Shown piece after piece: positions 47,675-59,838 of a stretch of 64,000 bases of DNA. The translations under genes were made by a program, and so were the position numbers. The stretch covers positions 55,567,521 to 55,631,520 of the forward strand of contig JAVHZZ010000003.1 of assembly GCA_036250195.1 (NCBI GenBank), in the 5' to 3' direction. Source of the stretch: Mixophyes australis (taxonomy: Eukaryota > Chordata > Amphibia > Anura > Limnodynastidae). The notes beneath the pieces were generated by a model that made no database searches, was not told where the DNA came from, and worked only from the letters and a program-made list of their open reading frames with translations. Numbering within the stretch: the first letter of the stretch is position 1; each line of letters starts with the position of its first letter.

Positions 47675-48326
47675 TATATATTCGTTATAAATAACTAATA
47701 CTCATAACACATACTTGCCAACTCTCCCGGAATGTCTGGTAGACTCTCGCATTTCGGGTGAGTCTCACGGACTCCCGAGAGAGTATGGCAATCTCGCGCA
47801 TCACTAGGAAGTGGGCAGAATTAGGTCCAAAATGCCACGATTCTCTGGGAATCACGGCATTTGGCCCCGCTCCACGCTGTAAAATGGCACGTCTGCATCA
47901 TTACGTCACGGGCCCCCCACACGCCCACCTCCTCCATGAGGCTCCTGAACGCCAACTACAAAGTTGGTAAGTATGTCATAACATATGTATGCTATATCTA
48001 TCAAGCTATATGCGTTTGTAATGTTGATTTAACTATTTATACACATATATCTGTGTAACTATTGTTTTATATCTGTGATAGTTAAATCAATATTATAAAT
48101 ACTAATTCTTATTAAAGATACATATGTAAAGAAAATAGCGCAAAGATAGTGTAATAAAAAAAGTGAATCTAGGGTAAATTTTCTATTTATATAGTACATT
48201 ATGTTGAACAATGTTATGATATATGTGTGAACTGTGAATGCAGGGTTTCCTGTGTTAACAGTAAAATACTTTCATTTATACATGCATACATATGTTATGA
48301 GTATTAGTTATTTATAACGAATATAT
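47675..48326. mobile_element. Element with about 44 bp inverted ends, itself hit by a hAT MITE
   Basis: When the MITE at 47710-47975 is removed, the left sequence TATATTCGTTATAAATAACT through CATATGTATGC is the exact reverse complement of 48284-48326. The inside also has smaller inverted blocks (GTTGATTTAACTAT / ATAGTTAAATCAATAT, near 48022 and 48080). Likely a non-autonomous DNA transposon; target duplication not certain (possibly TA). Confidence 0.7.
47710..47975. mobile_element. hAT-type MITE, CATACTTGCCAA family (266 bp)
   Basis: Ends CATACTTGCCAACT and GTTGGTAAGTATG, flanked by the perfect 8 bp duplication TCATAACA (47702-47709 and 47976-47983). Sister of 20332-20623. It inserted into the left inverted end of the surrounding element. 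Confidence 0.93.
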
Positions 48327-48391
48327 ATATTATCAATAATCAAAATAAAAGGATTTCAAATCCTTGTATCCTGGATACAATTATTTGTCTG

Positions 48392-48541
48392 CAATGTAGG
48401 GAACATTTCTGTAGTATAGAGAACTTTTCTGTAGTGTAGTGTGTCTTTCCTTTTCTGTAGTGTAGTGTATATTTTCTGTAGTGTAGTGTATTCCTATCCT
48501 TTTCTGTAATGTAGTGTAGCTTTTCTGTAGTGTAGTAAATG
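48392..48541. repeat. Tandem repeat of TTTTCTGTAGTGTAGTGTA
   Basis: About seven imperfect units of 17-27 bases with the constant core CTGTAGTGTAGT. Confidence 0.9.
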
Positions 48542-49480
48542 CTCGTTATCCAGGGGCAGGCAGTCAGCAGAGAGCAAGGAGGAGTCCTGAATCTGGCTTT
48601 TGTAGTCCAGACCCGGAAACTCCCAGCCTCCCCAGCGGCCCCTTGTGAGTGGTGATTGAGTCGGCACACACAGTGGGGTTCCTTAATGTGACTGTGCAAG
48701 CACTGTCGGCACATGAGCAGTTATAGTGTGTCCATGCACGTGCCGATCTCGGTTTGTGCACTGTATGTACTGCGCATGCGTGGCCCACATATGCGCAGTT
48801 AGTCTCTGTACATGTGCGCGTGCGCACACCGCTCCCCCCTTCACACAAACACATGTTCTAACGTGCAAATGCGATTGTCATTATTGTCACTCTGCACTTT
48901 TCACCTGTAGCTGGTGCAAGTGATACACGACACAAAAACACGTATCTTTGAGATGCCGAAAGCTTAATTTGGATGCTGCTGCGTGTGCTCACGCTTGATA
49001 TACCCTTACTGTAAATTGCATACACCCAGTCCCCTCCACGATCCACCCAATCATGGGCTGTAGAATGGGTTCTTTGCACTCGAAGATGAATTGGATGTTG
49101 CTGCATTCTCTGGCATATGATTAGTTTCTGGCCGCTCACAGAGCGATTTTATGCAAAATACAGCACGTATCAGCATTTATGTTCCTCAGTGAATCAGTCC
49201 CAATGTGTTTTGATTGCTATTCTTGCTTTGCATAATCTTGGCTTAGAGCAGCTTCCCCTGAACTTGAGACCGGTCTCACTGCATATACTATCACAGCAAG
49301 AGAGTTGCTGGACCACTGGTGGAAGTCTACTATTACACTAACTTATCTGAGGTGACAACTACATTTAACAGTGAGGCCTTACTGAATGTATAATAGAATG
49401 TCATGTGTTTATCAGTAATGTCCTCTGAAATGTTGGTGTATTCAAGAAGAAGTATAATTTAATTAGTAATTTATATGTTG
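48542..49480. other. GC-richer unrecognised DNA
   Basis: Alternating purine-pyrimidine and CpG stretches near 48700-48860. A decayed MITE terminus TGAATCAGTCCC occurs near 49190. No coding domain. Confidence 0.4.
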
Positions 49481-49487
49481 ACATCTA

Positions 49488-49670
49488 GGGGTAAATGTAT
49501 GAAGCTCTGGGTTCTTCAACACCCGCGAGTTTGGCGTCTTCAGCGCTTAAATTTAAAGCGGCTCTGCCTTGTAAAGGGAAACTTTACAAGGCAGAGCCGC
49601 TTTAAATTTAAGCGCTGAAGACGCCAAACTCGCGGGTGTTGAAAAGCCCGGAGCTTCATACATTTACCCC
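49488..49670. mobile_element. Near-perfect palindromic MITE, Harbinger-type (183 bp)
   Basis: Two 89-base arms (49488-49576 and 49582-49670) flank a 5-base centre GGAAA. The arms differ at three positions only, all within bases 20-28 of the arm. Ends are GGGGTAAATGTATGAAGC, flanked by CTA on each side (49485-49487 and 49671-49673). Same terminal style (GGGGTAAAT) as 24804-24978. The near-perfect pairing points to a young insertion or to gene conversion between arms. Confidence 0.92.
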
Positions 49671-49673
49671 CTA

Positions 49674-51517
49674 GTGTGCTTATTATGAGATCATTTAGAG
49701 TTGGACTTAAAAGATCCTCTTTTGTGCATATCCAAATGTGCATCTGCACACTTGCATTTTCACATTTGTACTTTGAGTAACACATATCTTATAAATTATA
49801 TGCAATCTTAAATGCATGTTGAAATCTGTCTTATATAGGAGCTAAATTTACGCTTCATAAGTAATGTAATTAATTATATGTGCAATCCAAAATATTGACA
49901 CTTACCAAAACACGAAGCACAAGGAGCCACATCAGGTACTCCTAAGATAGAAGTGCAAGTTGTGCGCATGCGCAATACTACAAATTTGTTGTGAGACGCA
50001 TAATTACAACTTCTACTGCACTTGTGTCCAACTCTAAATCAGGTTCTATCTGTGTAGATATCTCAACTTTCACTATTCTCTCTTCTTGTCATCTGACAAC
50101 TGACAGTTATTTTATTTCTCATTCAATGCCACTACAGTTAAATGGATAATTTGTTTTCTCTTGTGGTATTTATTTTATAGTGGTAGAATGTTCTAGTACA
50201 AGGTACATAAGGTTACTGCGCCCCTGGTGTAACCACTATAAGAAGGATTTAGGTAGCATTGGTCTGCCTCCACTTGTTTTGTTTTAATGCAATATGCAAA
50301 CCTTTGGAGGAGTTGGGCCGCATGTGAGGCCCCCATATCTAGCAGGTTGACCACGATTGATCTGGCGCATTAAAGATAGCAAATGAAGACAAAGAATTAA
50401 ATGTATGTTTACACTATCACAAGGCAGTAATGGTAGTAAAAACAACTGCACATCTTAATTATTTGTGATTTATTTAGAAGAGCAATCCTAAAGTACTGGT
50501 GCTCAAATGCCACCAGCTGTCAGGAAACTGTACATTTGCTGCTCTCTCTTCCTCACACAGAGATTGGTGTATAAAAGAGAAAAGGCGTTTGTCAGAAAGT
50601 GCAGACAGAGCTATAATTCTTCCTCTCTCCAAATCCCCACCAACAGGCAGGTTTGCTCGTTAAAGAGATGATCAATTATGACATTGCCTCCAAGCCCACT
50701 CATATCCTTGGGGCTCTGGTGTCCATGGGGGGCAGCGAGTCAGGTGGACCAGGCATCACAGCCCAGGTGAAGTGATAGTGAAAGAGAAGGAGGGTATGAA
50801 TGAGGGGAAGTCTTTGGCCTGCGTTTTGGATGCAGCTAGAGCTTTGCTCTGGTTTCCTGACACCAACCAAAGACAAACTGGTAGTTTAATTGGCTTCTAA
50901 AAAAAAATAATTCTGTGTTGTAGAGGATGTAGATGGTACACTCCACAGGGGGCAGAAACTTATGCAAGTTATTAAATAGTTTATGTAAAACATTGCATAT
51001 TATGTTGGCACTATACAAAAAATATTGCTAAATAAATAAATAAATGCCACCAGATGTTTTTTTTTCTTTTTGCAGATCAAATATGTGGTTAAAATACCAG
51101 TAATCAGACAAGGCTCTGGCAGCATTTAAAATGCATAACATTCTGTAGAATCTTGTTGTGTGTTTGCAGGGCACTATGCATTATAAATGTGGCCAGTCAT
51201 GTGTGTTTGCAGAGCAGCTTCTGGAAATGAATAATAAGCTATGGCTAGCACATCAAAGAAAAAGAAGGTATGTTGACCTTTCCTAAAATTAGTTGAGTAA
51301 CCTTGTCCTTAAGATATATAGTCTAAGATGTGTTAAAGTTCATGACAGGCTGCTGTTTTAAATCAGATGCACAACAGATGCAGTTTAAAAATAATTAAAC
51401 AAATAATAGAATGTATAAAGCAGTCCGTGTTTGAAAATTGCCTCCCTGTCCAATGTGAAAACACAAAACCGCATGCAGTTTAGAGTCAAACCTCATGGTA
51501 AAACCATGCATGAAATA
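49674..51517. other. Unrecognised DNA
   Basis: No domain found. A possible decayed LINE tail (GGCACTATACA... then (AAAT)n) lies at about 51008-51046. Confidence 0.4.
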
Positions 51518-51522
51518 TCCTG

Positions 51523-52147
51523 TGTCATGATACGGAGGACTAGGAGTGCCCAACTAGTTTTCCTGGTTTAGCACTACCCTCTTTGAGGTGCGGAGTCTAA
51601 CGGAGAGGGAGGTTTTCATCAGAGGCTCCCGCAAGGGAGTATGTTATTGGTCGCTCCCTAACCGCAGGTCGCAGTCCTCTCAGAGGGCAAAAACCAAACC
51701 TGTAGGAGACCCTGAATATTGAGGAACAGGGGGATAGAAGAGGATGTTCTGCAGTAGTGGTTACGGAAGAGGTCTAGTGGATCTAGACAGAGCCTATAAG
51801 CCAGAATACAGTATAAAGAGATTCTGCAGTGGCAGTTGCTGATGAATCCTGTGGAACTTGGAAGCGCCTTTGAGTCAGGAACACAAGACATAAAGCAGAG
51901 ATACAGGAGCCAGTACAGGGACACATCTAACCTAGAGGAGAGACCTGAAGTTCTGGCAACTTCGTAAAAAAAAGCAGGTGCTTTAAATAGGCAGAGCTGA
52001 CAGGCAATTAGCCAATCAAGAGAGTGCAAGAAGTAATGAGCAGACCAGGTGTGTTCCTGCTCAGTTCAGCCCAGCAAGTAAATGCAGAAAGAGGGAAGCA
52101 GCTGAGAACAGACCATAATGCAGGTTTAGCTTGTGCAATGTGTGACA
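51523..52147 (-). mobile_element. Solo LTR (625 bp), minus orientation
   Basis: Ends TGTCATGATACGG and AATGTGTGACA (inverted TGTCA/TGACA), flanked by TCCTG (51518-51522) and TCCGG (52148-52152), one mismatch. The minus strand has a TATA-like TATTTAAAG at 51981-51989. No internal genes. Confidence 0.8.
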
Positions 52148-52804
52148 TCCGGTTTTACTATGCCATTTTGTTATGTGTGCTGGCAAGACGGCGCAATAAA
52201 TAGTTTTCCGCTTGTTTGTTTTTAGTGCCATAAGAGCATATGCTATAAGTGTTGGCCCTCTTACGAGAATAAAAATAATTGTGTACCCATAGTATAATTA
52301 AAATAAAACTGTGCCTCTGTGTATAATAGATATAACAATGTGCCCTATAAATAGAGATGTGTCCTCTTAGCATATAACTATTGATCAATAGAAATAAATA
52401 ATTTGTCCCTAATTATTATTTATATTGTTTAATTGCCCATATTTTTCTGTAGTGTAATAGTCTTAATACATATTTACCTGTAATCCACTTATTTTCTTGA
52501 TCAGACATATGAGAGTCCGCTCTGGATTGGCCTCTAAATGCATAGCCTTATTTATCCATATTGAATATTATCCATCAGCTGCTTAATCTTCCAATATTAT
52601 CTGGGAACCCCTAATAATTAGTCGACTTGTATAAACTGGTAATGAATCGGTCCCAAGAGAGATTCCTGTGGTTTATCATTTATAATGTAACTTTAGTTTA
52701 GTTGGAGTATAAATGATTGCATTCAGTAATGTCTAGATTTTACTTTGGGGTTGTCTTTTTCACCTGATTTTGGGATGGAGTAATTACCAAGTAATAGTCT
52801 GATA

Positions 52805-52991
52805 CAGTGGATCCCAAACGTTCTCATTTTGAGGCACCCTTAGGGTCTCCTTAAAATTTTCAAGGCACCCCTAAGCCAAAAAAAATACTAATTAGTTCCC
52901 TGCCTTGCTTACCACCAGCCCTGGCTGCGGCACCCCTGTGAGATTGCAGAGGCGCCCCAGGGAGCCACGGCACACACTTTTGGAACCACTG
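52805..52991. mobile_element. hAT-type MITE, CAGTGGWTCCCAAA family, copy 2 (187 bp)
   Basis: Same length as copy 1 (42181-42367) and clearly similar throughout. Ends CAGTGGATCCCAAACG and TTGGAACCACTG. The 8 bp flanks no longer match, so this copy is older or its flank has changed. Confidence 0.88.
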
Positions 52992-54150
52992 GTAATACAT
53001 AAAACCACTTAATGTTGCATTTGGTTCTCTGGGTTACATTGACTTATGGGAATAGTAGAAGCAAAAATAAAATTCAATATATGTTTAGTGTTTGGGCCAG
53101 CTTAACAAGTGGAGCAGTAATTAATATGTACAGTGGCTACAAGTCCCTTTCATAGACAGACCCACCTTACAGGACACAAGTAAATTTCAGTAAATTGAAA
53201 TGTAAATTAAATGCTGACTTAAGGAAAGAAAGTGTGCAAAGTAATGGAAATAGAAAAGCAAATCCATTTCTTAGACTATGTCTTCATATATAGCTTCTCA
53301 AAAGGGATATACACTTTTTGAATAATTTTAATCTTTTCCATCTTCACACCTGACTAGCTGTTCATCTGGGATAATATACTGTGCTGCTAACAATGTCCAG
53401 CTGCTGCCAGCGTTCGAGGACATGTATCCACCAGCAACAGCACCTGAAACTTTCCAATACATCCAATATCCAAAGTTCTTAAGTAATTTAAAATGCATCA
53501 TCTGAAATGCATCAACTGATTGGAAGCTACTTTCTTTGGAGACACACACAAAAAAATACCACTTGGAATTATTTAAATGTGCTTGATATTTATAGTCTGT
53601 TTGACAAGTAGACATCACTGATGATTATAAATGAGATGTACAATCCAGAAATGATGTTGAAGTAGGTAAAACAGTAGGAGGTCTGGTTAACAAGCAGACA
53701 AGACAGGTAAGTTGAGACTAATCAATATTTATGATATGCTGTTACAACTTAGCATTTTTCTGCAATAAATTTAAGTTCAGCCTTTTGAAAGCTAAGAAAA
53801 TGCATTACACAAGTGGATTTTATATGTGCTTTAAATGGATTTTAGCTATCACTGACATGTTTATGGAGGGAGGGGGGGGGGGGGGTTATTGGTGATTATA
53901 TTTCCCTAAGAGGAACCTGTTGTTCAGAAAAACTGTGACCAAAGAAATAAAACCTTTGTAGGCAACAATAAGGGATATGGGCCGGCCTACCGGCGTCCCA
54001 CGCAGTGAGCTAATAAAGAGAGACTCTGTCTGAGACAAGTATTTGGCAAAATTATTTTGGTCACAGCTTTATCAAACACTTCCAAACTTGTATTTGGCAG
54101 ACAAGCGGTCTGCAAGGCTAAAAAAATTTACCACATTTTTCCGGTTCCAT
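52992..54150. other. Unrecognised DNA with a poly-G run
   Basis: A G-rich run of about 20 bases lies at 53866-53885. No coding domain. Confidence 0.4.
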
Positions 54151-54487
54151 CTTGAAAAGTAGGGCGTGTTCTGCTTACCATATGGGCACCACAACAACCT
54201 CTTGAGACCTGCCCCTTGGCATACATCATCCTCCAATTGATGAAACCTGGCACGCAGCCCGTATTGGCCCAACCTTTGAATCTGGAACCAGGCATACGGC
54301 CGTCTACCCAGGTTGATACTGCCTGGCGTTCTCTCTAGAAAAATAGGGTGTGTTCTGCCCACCATGTAGGCACCGCAACAACCTCCTCCGGAGACCAGCC
54401 GCCTTGCCATAAATCACCCTTCAATTGCTGAAACCAGGCACGTCGCCCGTATTGGCCCAGCTGGAACCAGGTGTGTGGCTGAAAAAC
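54151..54487. repeat. 184 bp tandem duplication
   Basis: AGGGCGTGTTCTGC at 54161 and AGGGTGTGTTCTGC at 54345 start two matching units; both continue through GGCACCRCAACAACCTC, TTGATGAAACC/TTGCTGAAACC, CCCGTATTGGCCCA and GGAACCAGG. Identity is moderate. The family was not recognised; reading frames across it are not supported. Confidence 0.8.
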
Positions 54488-55178
54488 TATGTATATTATG
54501 TAAATTCTTCCCCCTTTCTTTTAACTACCCCCACCTTGTTCTGCCTCCTTTCCCTGAGTGGCTACCTAAACTACTCAGGTGTAACAAAATAGGACAGACG
54601 CTGTTGGCACCCCTTTCTTCATGCCACTTGCATCGGACTGCCTAGCAACTATCCTCCCTTATCCCTCTTTGGCACCATTGCTGCGCCTGCGATTCCTTAT
54701 AGCTGCAGGTCCGCTTATATCTTCCAATGGCCAGACCATTTCCACTTAAGCTGCACATTTATTCTATGATGTATTGTAATTTGCAACCTATAATAGGCTA
54801 GGATTCATATAACTGTATATACTTGTCTGTGTATTATATGTATACTATGGCAGTATGGAAAAAATATGATGCCTTTCAGGAAAAGTAAAGGTGGAATAAT
54901 GGATTGGCACCTATGATAATAATACTAAATGTCATTTGCCAATCTACTACCCCTTTTACATATGAATATGAAATTATGCTCTTGTCCCTGGTATTAAATG
55001 TACTAGTTTAGTTATATAAAAGTTGGATGCATAAATGTTGTTTCATTAGACAAATTTGGCTTGATTATGCTGTGTACAAGAATCCACCTTTCCTATCCTG
55101 GCAATTCACTAAAGCCAAGGATGATAGCAGTAACATAAACACCTGTTCAGATGTAAACCCCCATATTTTATTTTTTGC
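54488..55178. other. Unrecognised DNA
   Basis: No domain or bounded element recognised. Confidence 0.4.
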
Positions 55179-55186
55179 ACCTGAAG

Positions 55187-56736
55187 CAGAGCTGGATTTA
55201 GACATCATTGGGCACTAGGCAAGATACTGGTTTGGGTCCCCTTCCCTGAAACAATCCATAGCAGTATATTGTTTTAGCATAGCATATATCCCCATAGTCT
55301 AGCAGCCGGTTGAATTATGTGCTGCCAGAGCGTGGCATAGCTCCCAGCAGTTCTGACTTTCAGGACAGCGGACAGTAAGTTTTTGCAAATCTGTGTTTTG
55401 TGCTGTAACTGAATCTTGTAGAAGAGCCTGCTGTTTTACTACTAGCATCTATTTTTGTAAGTAAATCATATTTCCAATTGAAATTACAATTTTACTGGCT
55501 TGGATCCTGCATAAATTATTTAAAGAGTAACTCCACTTCCCCTAAAGAAGTTCCTATCCAGAACATGCTTCAAATAACTTGTAATATCACACTGCTCCCA
55601 CTTCAACACTGTCCCTCTCATCACACTGTGCCCTCCATAATTTTGCTCCCTTTCTTGTTTCCCTCACACACTGTGCCCTCCATAATTTTTCTCCCCTTCT
55701 TGTTTCCCTCACACACTGTGCCAGCTATAATTTTTCTCCCCTTCTTGTTTCCCTCACACACTGTGCCATCCATAATTTTTCTCCCCTTCTTGTTTCCCTC
55801 ACTCACACTATGCAAGCTACAATTTTACTCCCCTTCATGCTTTCCTCACACTGTGTGCCATTGTGCCTTCTTAGTTTACTTACCTTTCTATTACCTTCTT
55901 CTTTTCTGTTTTCTCGTCTTCTGTTCTGTGTTCCTTCTCTGTGGCGCCTCTCTGCTCCTCACAGATTCCTCACTTAATATGTTGTCGGGCATGATTACTT
56001 CACGCCCAACATTCAGTGGAACGGAGTGGAGAGAGGAGGCTGCCATGCGCCGCAATCAATCAATCAGGTGATTATAAAACAAAAGGTCCACAACCTTCTA
56101 TCTACCCACTAATTTCGCTAATCTTTCAAATGTATTTCATGATAAAAATGTTCAAATCACATATAAATGAAAGTAAATAAAATCAAATGCATATAGTTAT
56201 AACCTCAAAAATAACCCAAAAAATTCATATAAGGTCCAAATACATATAAATATATTGCCTCAAAAGAAAATAAACCAGAGTTATTTGACTTCCAAAAAAA
56301 TTTCATATCAAAGTCCAAGCTTGTATAAAAAATATTCAAGAGAAAAGTTTCAGTCCAAATATGCAGCGTTTATATTTCATAAAAAATCTGCTTTATAGTT
56401 ACTGGTAATTGATCAGATTTCTGCTAGTAAAGTCAATTCCAGGTATAAAGTTGATATCTTTATTCCATAAGAGAGTCTAACACCACCATGATCTCCGACG
56501 TGCGTTCCACCTCGTTATCTTGGAACACATTTGCACTTCCGGGTTTTTTTCGTGCAAATTCCGGTTTATGCTGCCAGTCATCCAATCGTCCAATCAATAG
56601 GTGTGGGTTTTTTTTTGGGCACAATTTTCTTTTCATGGGCCGGCCTCACTCTGCTCACCGCCAGCCTGTGGGGCCCCCTTGAGACCGCTGGGCCCTAGGC
56701 AAGTGCCTAGGTTGCCTAGCGTTAAATCCAGCCTTG
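55187..56736. mobile_element. hAT-type element, CAGRGCYGGATTTA family, long member (1550 bp)
   Basis: Ends CAGAGCTGGATTTAGAC and, reversed, CAAGGCTGGATTTAACG, flanked by the perfect 8 bp duplication ACCTGAAG (55179-55186 and 56737-56744). Right-end blocks GGGCCCTAGGCAAGTGCCTA match the 278 bp MITE at 42614-42891. The inside contains a 45 bp tandem array and AT-rich DNA without transposase; part of it may be a later insertion. Confidence 0.88.
55620..55855. repeat. 45 bp tandem repeat
   Basis: The motif CTGTGCC recurs at 55626, 55671, 55716 and 55761 (exact 45 bp period) with a more diverged fifth copy. Because 45 is a multiple of three, it creates long artificial reading frames on both strands. 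Confidence 0.95.
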
Positions 56737-56744
56737 ACCTGAAG

Positions 56745-57814
56745 AGATGTTTATCTTGCCATGGTTTATTTTTTTCTAGCTCCTTTAATTCACAGGACAT
56801 CTGAAATGTCCTGAGAACTACAGGACTGTAGAAAGGTGGACACCAGGTTCTCAAGAAATATGTATTTTTAAGTGGCAATGCCCACATTCTAGGGAAGAAG
56901 CATGCACCACCTTTCTGGTCTACTGGTCAGCTGGCTTTAAATAAAAGTAGGGACTTATCAATATTGTACATGCAGTATATTATGTCTAGCTAGCAATCCA
57001 TGGCAATTGTAAATTCCAATAGCTTCTTTCCAAATTTTATTTAAAAAATAAAACTATTTTTTAGTTATCTTTGAGGGTGTGTGTTCCCAAGTCTTTTCCA
57101 TCATGATGGCTATTTGTTACCTGACTGTACACACTATAGTCTAAGGGGTAGGATCTATTTATTTGTCTTTTCAACTTTTCACTATTTAACAAGTACAACA
57201 CTAGTTATCCCGATATGATGTTTCAGGCTAGATCATTTTCTCTGAATTATTTAAGCTGTATTACTGGGCTTAAAATAGATTAGGAAAATTCAGGGTAACT
57301 TTAATTATTTTGGGAGAAGCAGTACTCCATCTGTAATGAGACCAGCATATTGTTCTTTAATCATCACTGACTGGGTAGTGTTGCCACTTGCCCCGTCAAA
57401 AGCTCATCATAACATGACACTTGTGTAGAAATGCAATGCATCCCAAAAAATTTTTTATTTCACCATCAATTATTATTAAACTATCAGTAATAATATTGGT
57501 TTCTCGAGTACAATGAGCTCAAATGAGCAGTGTACTATAGAGATTAGCAATAGATGGGAGGAGCAAACATCAAGTTTATTTACTTTAGTTTTTACATTTT
57601 TATTTTTTCAGTTTAATGCTTAGTGAACAGATCCACAAAACCTTACTTTTTGTGAATACATTAAGGTTTAGGTGCCCATATATCATTGAGAGCCCCATTT
57701 TATAAACAAAAATAGGTTATTGCCAGAATAAACAAAAAATATTGGGTCAGCTTGGCCTAGAGTGGTAAAGCTTAACTCACAATTCTGTAGGGCCTGTCTT
57801 TACACTACAAATAT
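56745..57814. other. Unrecognised DNA
   Basis: AT-rich; no domain or bounded element recognised. Confidence 0.4.
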
Positions 57815-57817
57815 TAA

Positions 57818-58720
57818 GGGCTAGATTTACTAAGAATCAAGTTTAGTGGCGGTTTGAAACCGTCACAAAATGTAGGCGGTTTAGTGCTCAAAACCACTGC
57901 ATTTTCTATAGAGCGGTTTGAGGCTGTGATTTAAAATGAAAGGCGACGTGTAGTGGATTGAAAAAGCTAACACCACCAGCGGTTTTGTCTAATCTTCCGG
58001 CATTCTGGTTAAAACATGCTGTTTGAGCTATTTTGCCATTAAGAACAAAAGAGAAGCACCCTTGACATTTAAATTAAGGGCATCCATTATTGATTAATTA
58101 AGGGGCAAAATGAATTTCATATTGACCGATAATTGAAAAAATGATATTAAAGGGATAAAATTATTTAATTTTTATATTATACGGGCACTATGTAAGTTGT
58201 GCAACATAAATAATTATGTCCATCATTAACAATTAATTAATATTAATATATATTTACACTTTCCTCATAATATAATGATATAATAGTGTCTCCTTAAAAA
58301 AAATTATTAAAAAATTCCCCCATAAGTGAATATTAATTTTGTACCTTAATCAATAAATAACAATTTCCCAAATAATTTATATGTCAATGGTGTTTTTTCT
58401 TGTGTTCTGAATGGCAAAATAGTTCAAACAACATACAGTTTGAGCAATCTCGCCACTCACAACCACCTCTTTTATTTTGGCCATTTGGATGGCGGTTTTG
58501 TGGAGGTTTTGAAAACTCCAGCTTAGTTCATCTGGTGGTTTGTATATTCATCATTGGTAAAATCGGGATGGCAATTTGTAAAGTGGTGGTTTTGAAGAAT
58601 GTAAATTCTGTCCGTTTTAATGGCGGTTTGGGCTTTAGCAAATCCGGTGGTTTAAAACCGCCGGAAGAATCGCCCAAAACCGGTGGTTTCGCCAAACTGC
58701 CCTTTTTGTAAATGTAGCCC
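57818..58720. mobile_element. Harbinger MITE (903 bp)
   Basis: Ends GGGCTAGATTTAC and, reversed, GGGCTACATTTAC, flanked by TAA (57815-57817 and 58721-58723), the typical 3 bp Harbinger target. Subterminal regions carry many GCGGTTT/AAACCGC blocks on both sides, with an AT-rich centre. The right half (GTTCTGAATGGCAAAATAG..., ACCACCTCTTTTATTTTGGCC) matches 903-1372 and 22671-23135. Confidence 0.9.
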
Positions 58721-58723
58721 TAA

Positions 58724-59838
58724 ATCACAAATAAAATATATTTAAAAAATTCAAAACATATTTAAATTTGAATGGTTTTGTTCTGTTATTGCCATCTCAA
58801 GATGGCATTAACAGAACAGGTATCACAACTGTATAAATAATTTGTAGAAAACAGGGTTGAAATAATGTGGAACTAAATATAATAAAACATGTTTTTAAGT
58901 ATGTGTTTAATTTACTTAGACTTCTAAGTTGAAAGTAAATTAAATTGCTTCCATTAATGCAACAGTTCATTGGTTTTGTTTTAAGTGGAATATTTGAACA
59001 TCATGGACTATATACTCATATGTGTTATGCACATACACATTAAAATTCATTTAATTTCTCACTCTAATACTTGCTGAGCAAAGTGGTTACCAAAAGATCT
59101 TTAATTGGCAATGGCTATTTTTTTGTAATTATTATTATGATTATAATGGTTACATTTATAAATAAACTTATTAGTTCTTCATTGGTGGTCTGCTGGTTTC
59201 ATTTCATGCTTATTTTCCATTATTAATTTTATCCAGAATTATTTGGTTAGTGGAAATAATCAGCCTACATATATTGACTGAAACTGTGAAAAGCAATTTA
59301 TTGCCATTCACTTTGATAACTGCATCACTCAATCATAGCATACATTATATAAATGTTAGCAGTAGTTTTACATGAACTAATTTTATATGCGAAGACATAA
59401 TACTTTCCCGTTATTGAAAGTATCAGATGAATAGGTATGAACCTATAACTTATCACTATAAATTATAATGGAGAATGCATTTAATACAAAGTACATGCAT
59501 AACATTGCTAGGTCTATTTATGTATTCACATTTATTATTTGATTTTCTGACTGTACAGTAAAATCACTCAGATCAGTAGCCACTGAAGTCCACATCCAAA
59601 AAACTTTACCCATCCTGACTTTGTAGCAAATTCAGACAGTACATCACTTCTAAAGAGAATACAATCCTGCTTCAGGTAGAGGCCACTGGTAAGAATAAAA
59701 AATCTGAGTCTTACAGCAACCCTTTCTACCCTCCCCTGGTTACTTCTCCCCTGGGACCCCCATTGTCTCAGGGGGACTCCCCCTCTCCCCTGGCACTTTC
59801 CCTTTGTTATGTGCGTATTGTCGCTAACCAATAACGAT
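58724..59838. other. Flanking DNA before the retroviral LTR
   Basis: AT-rich, with a GC-rich pyrimidine tract at 59720-59810. No coding domain. The base positions 59834-59838 (ACGAT) would be the target duplication of the provirus, but the partner lies beyond the window. Confidence 0.4.

Noticed and set aside
55478..56071. 197-codon frame with repeated FLPFLFPSHTVPSII units
   Set aside because: It is the translation of a 45 bp tandem repeat (a multiple of three, so no stops appear). No start context or domain.
59819..59829. Alternative LTR boundary TGTCGCTAACC
   Set aside because: The 7 bp inverted ends TGTCGAA/TTCGACA support 59839 better.
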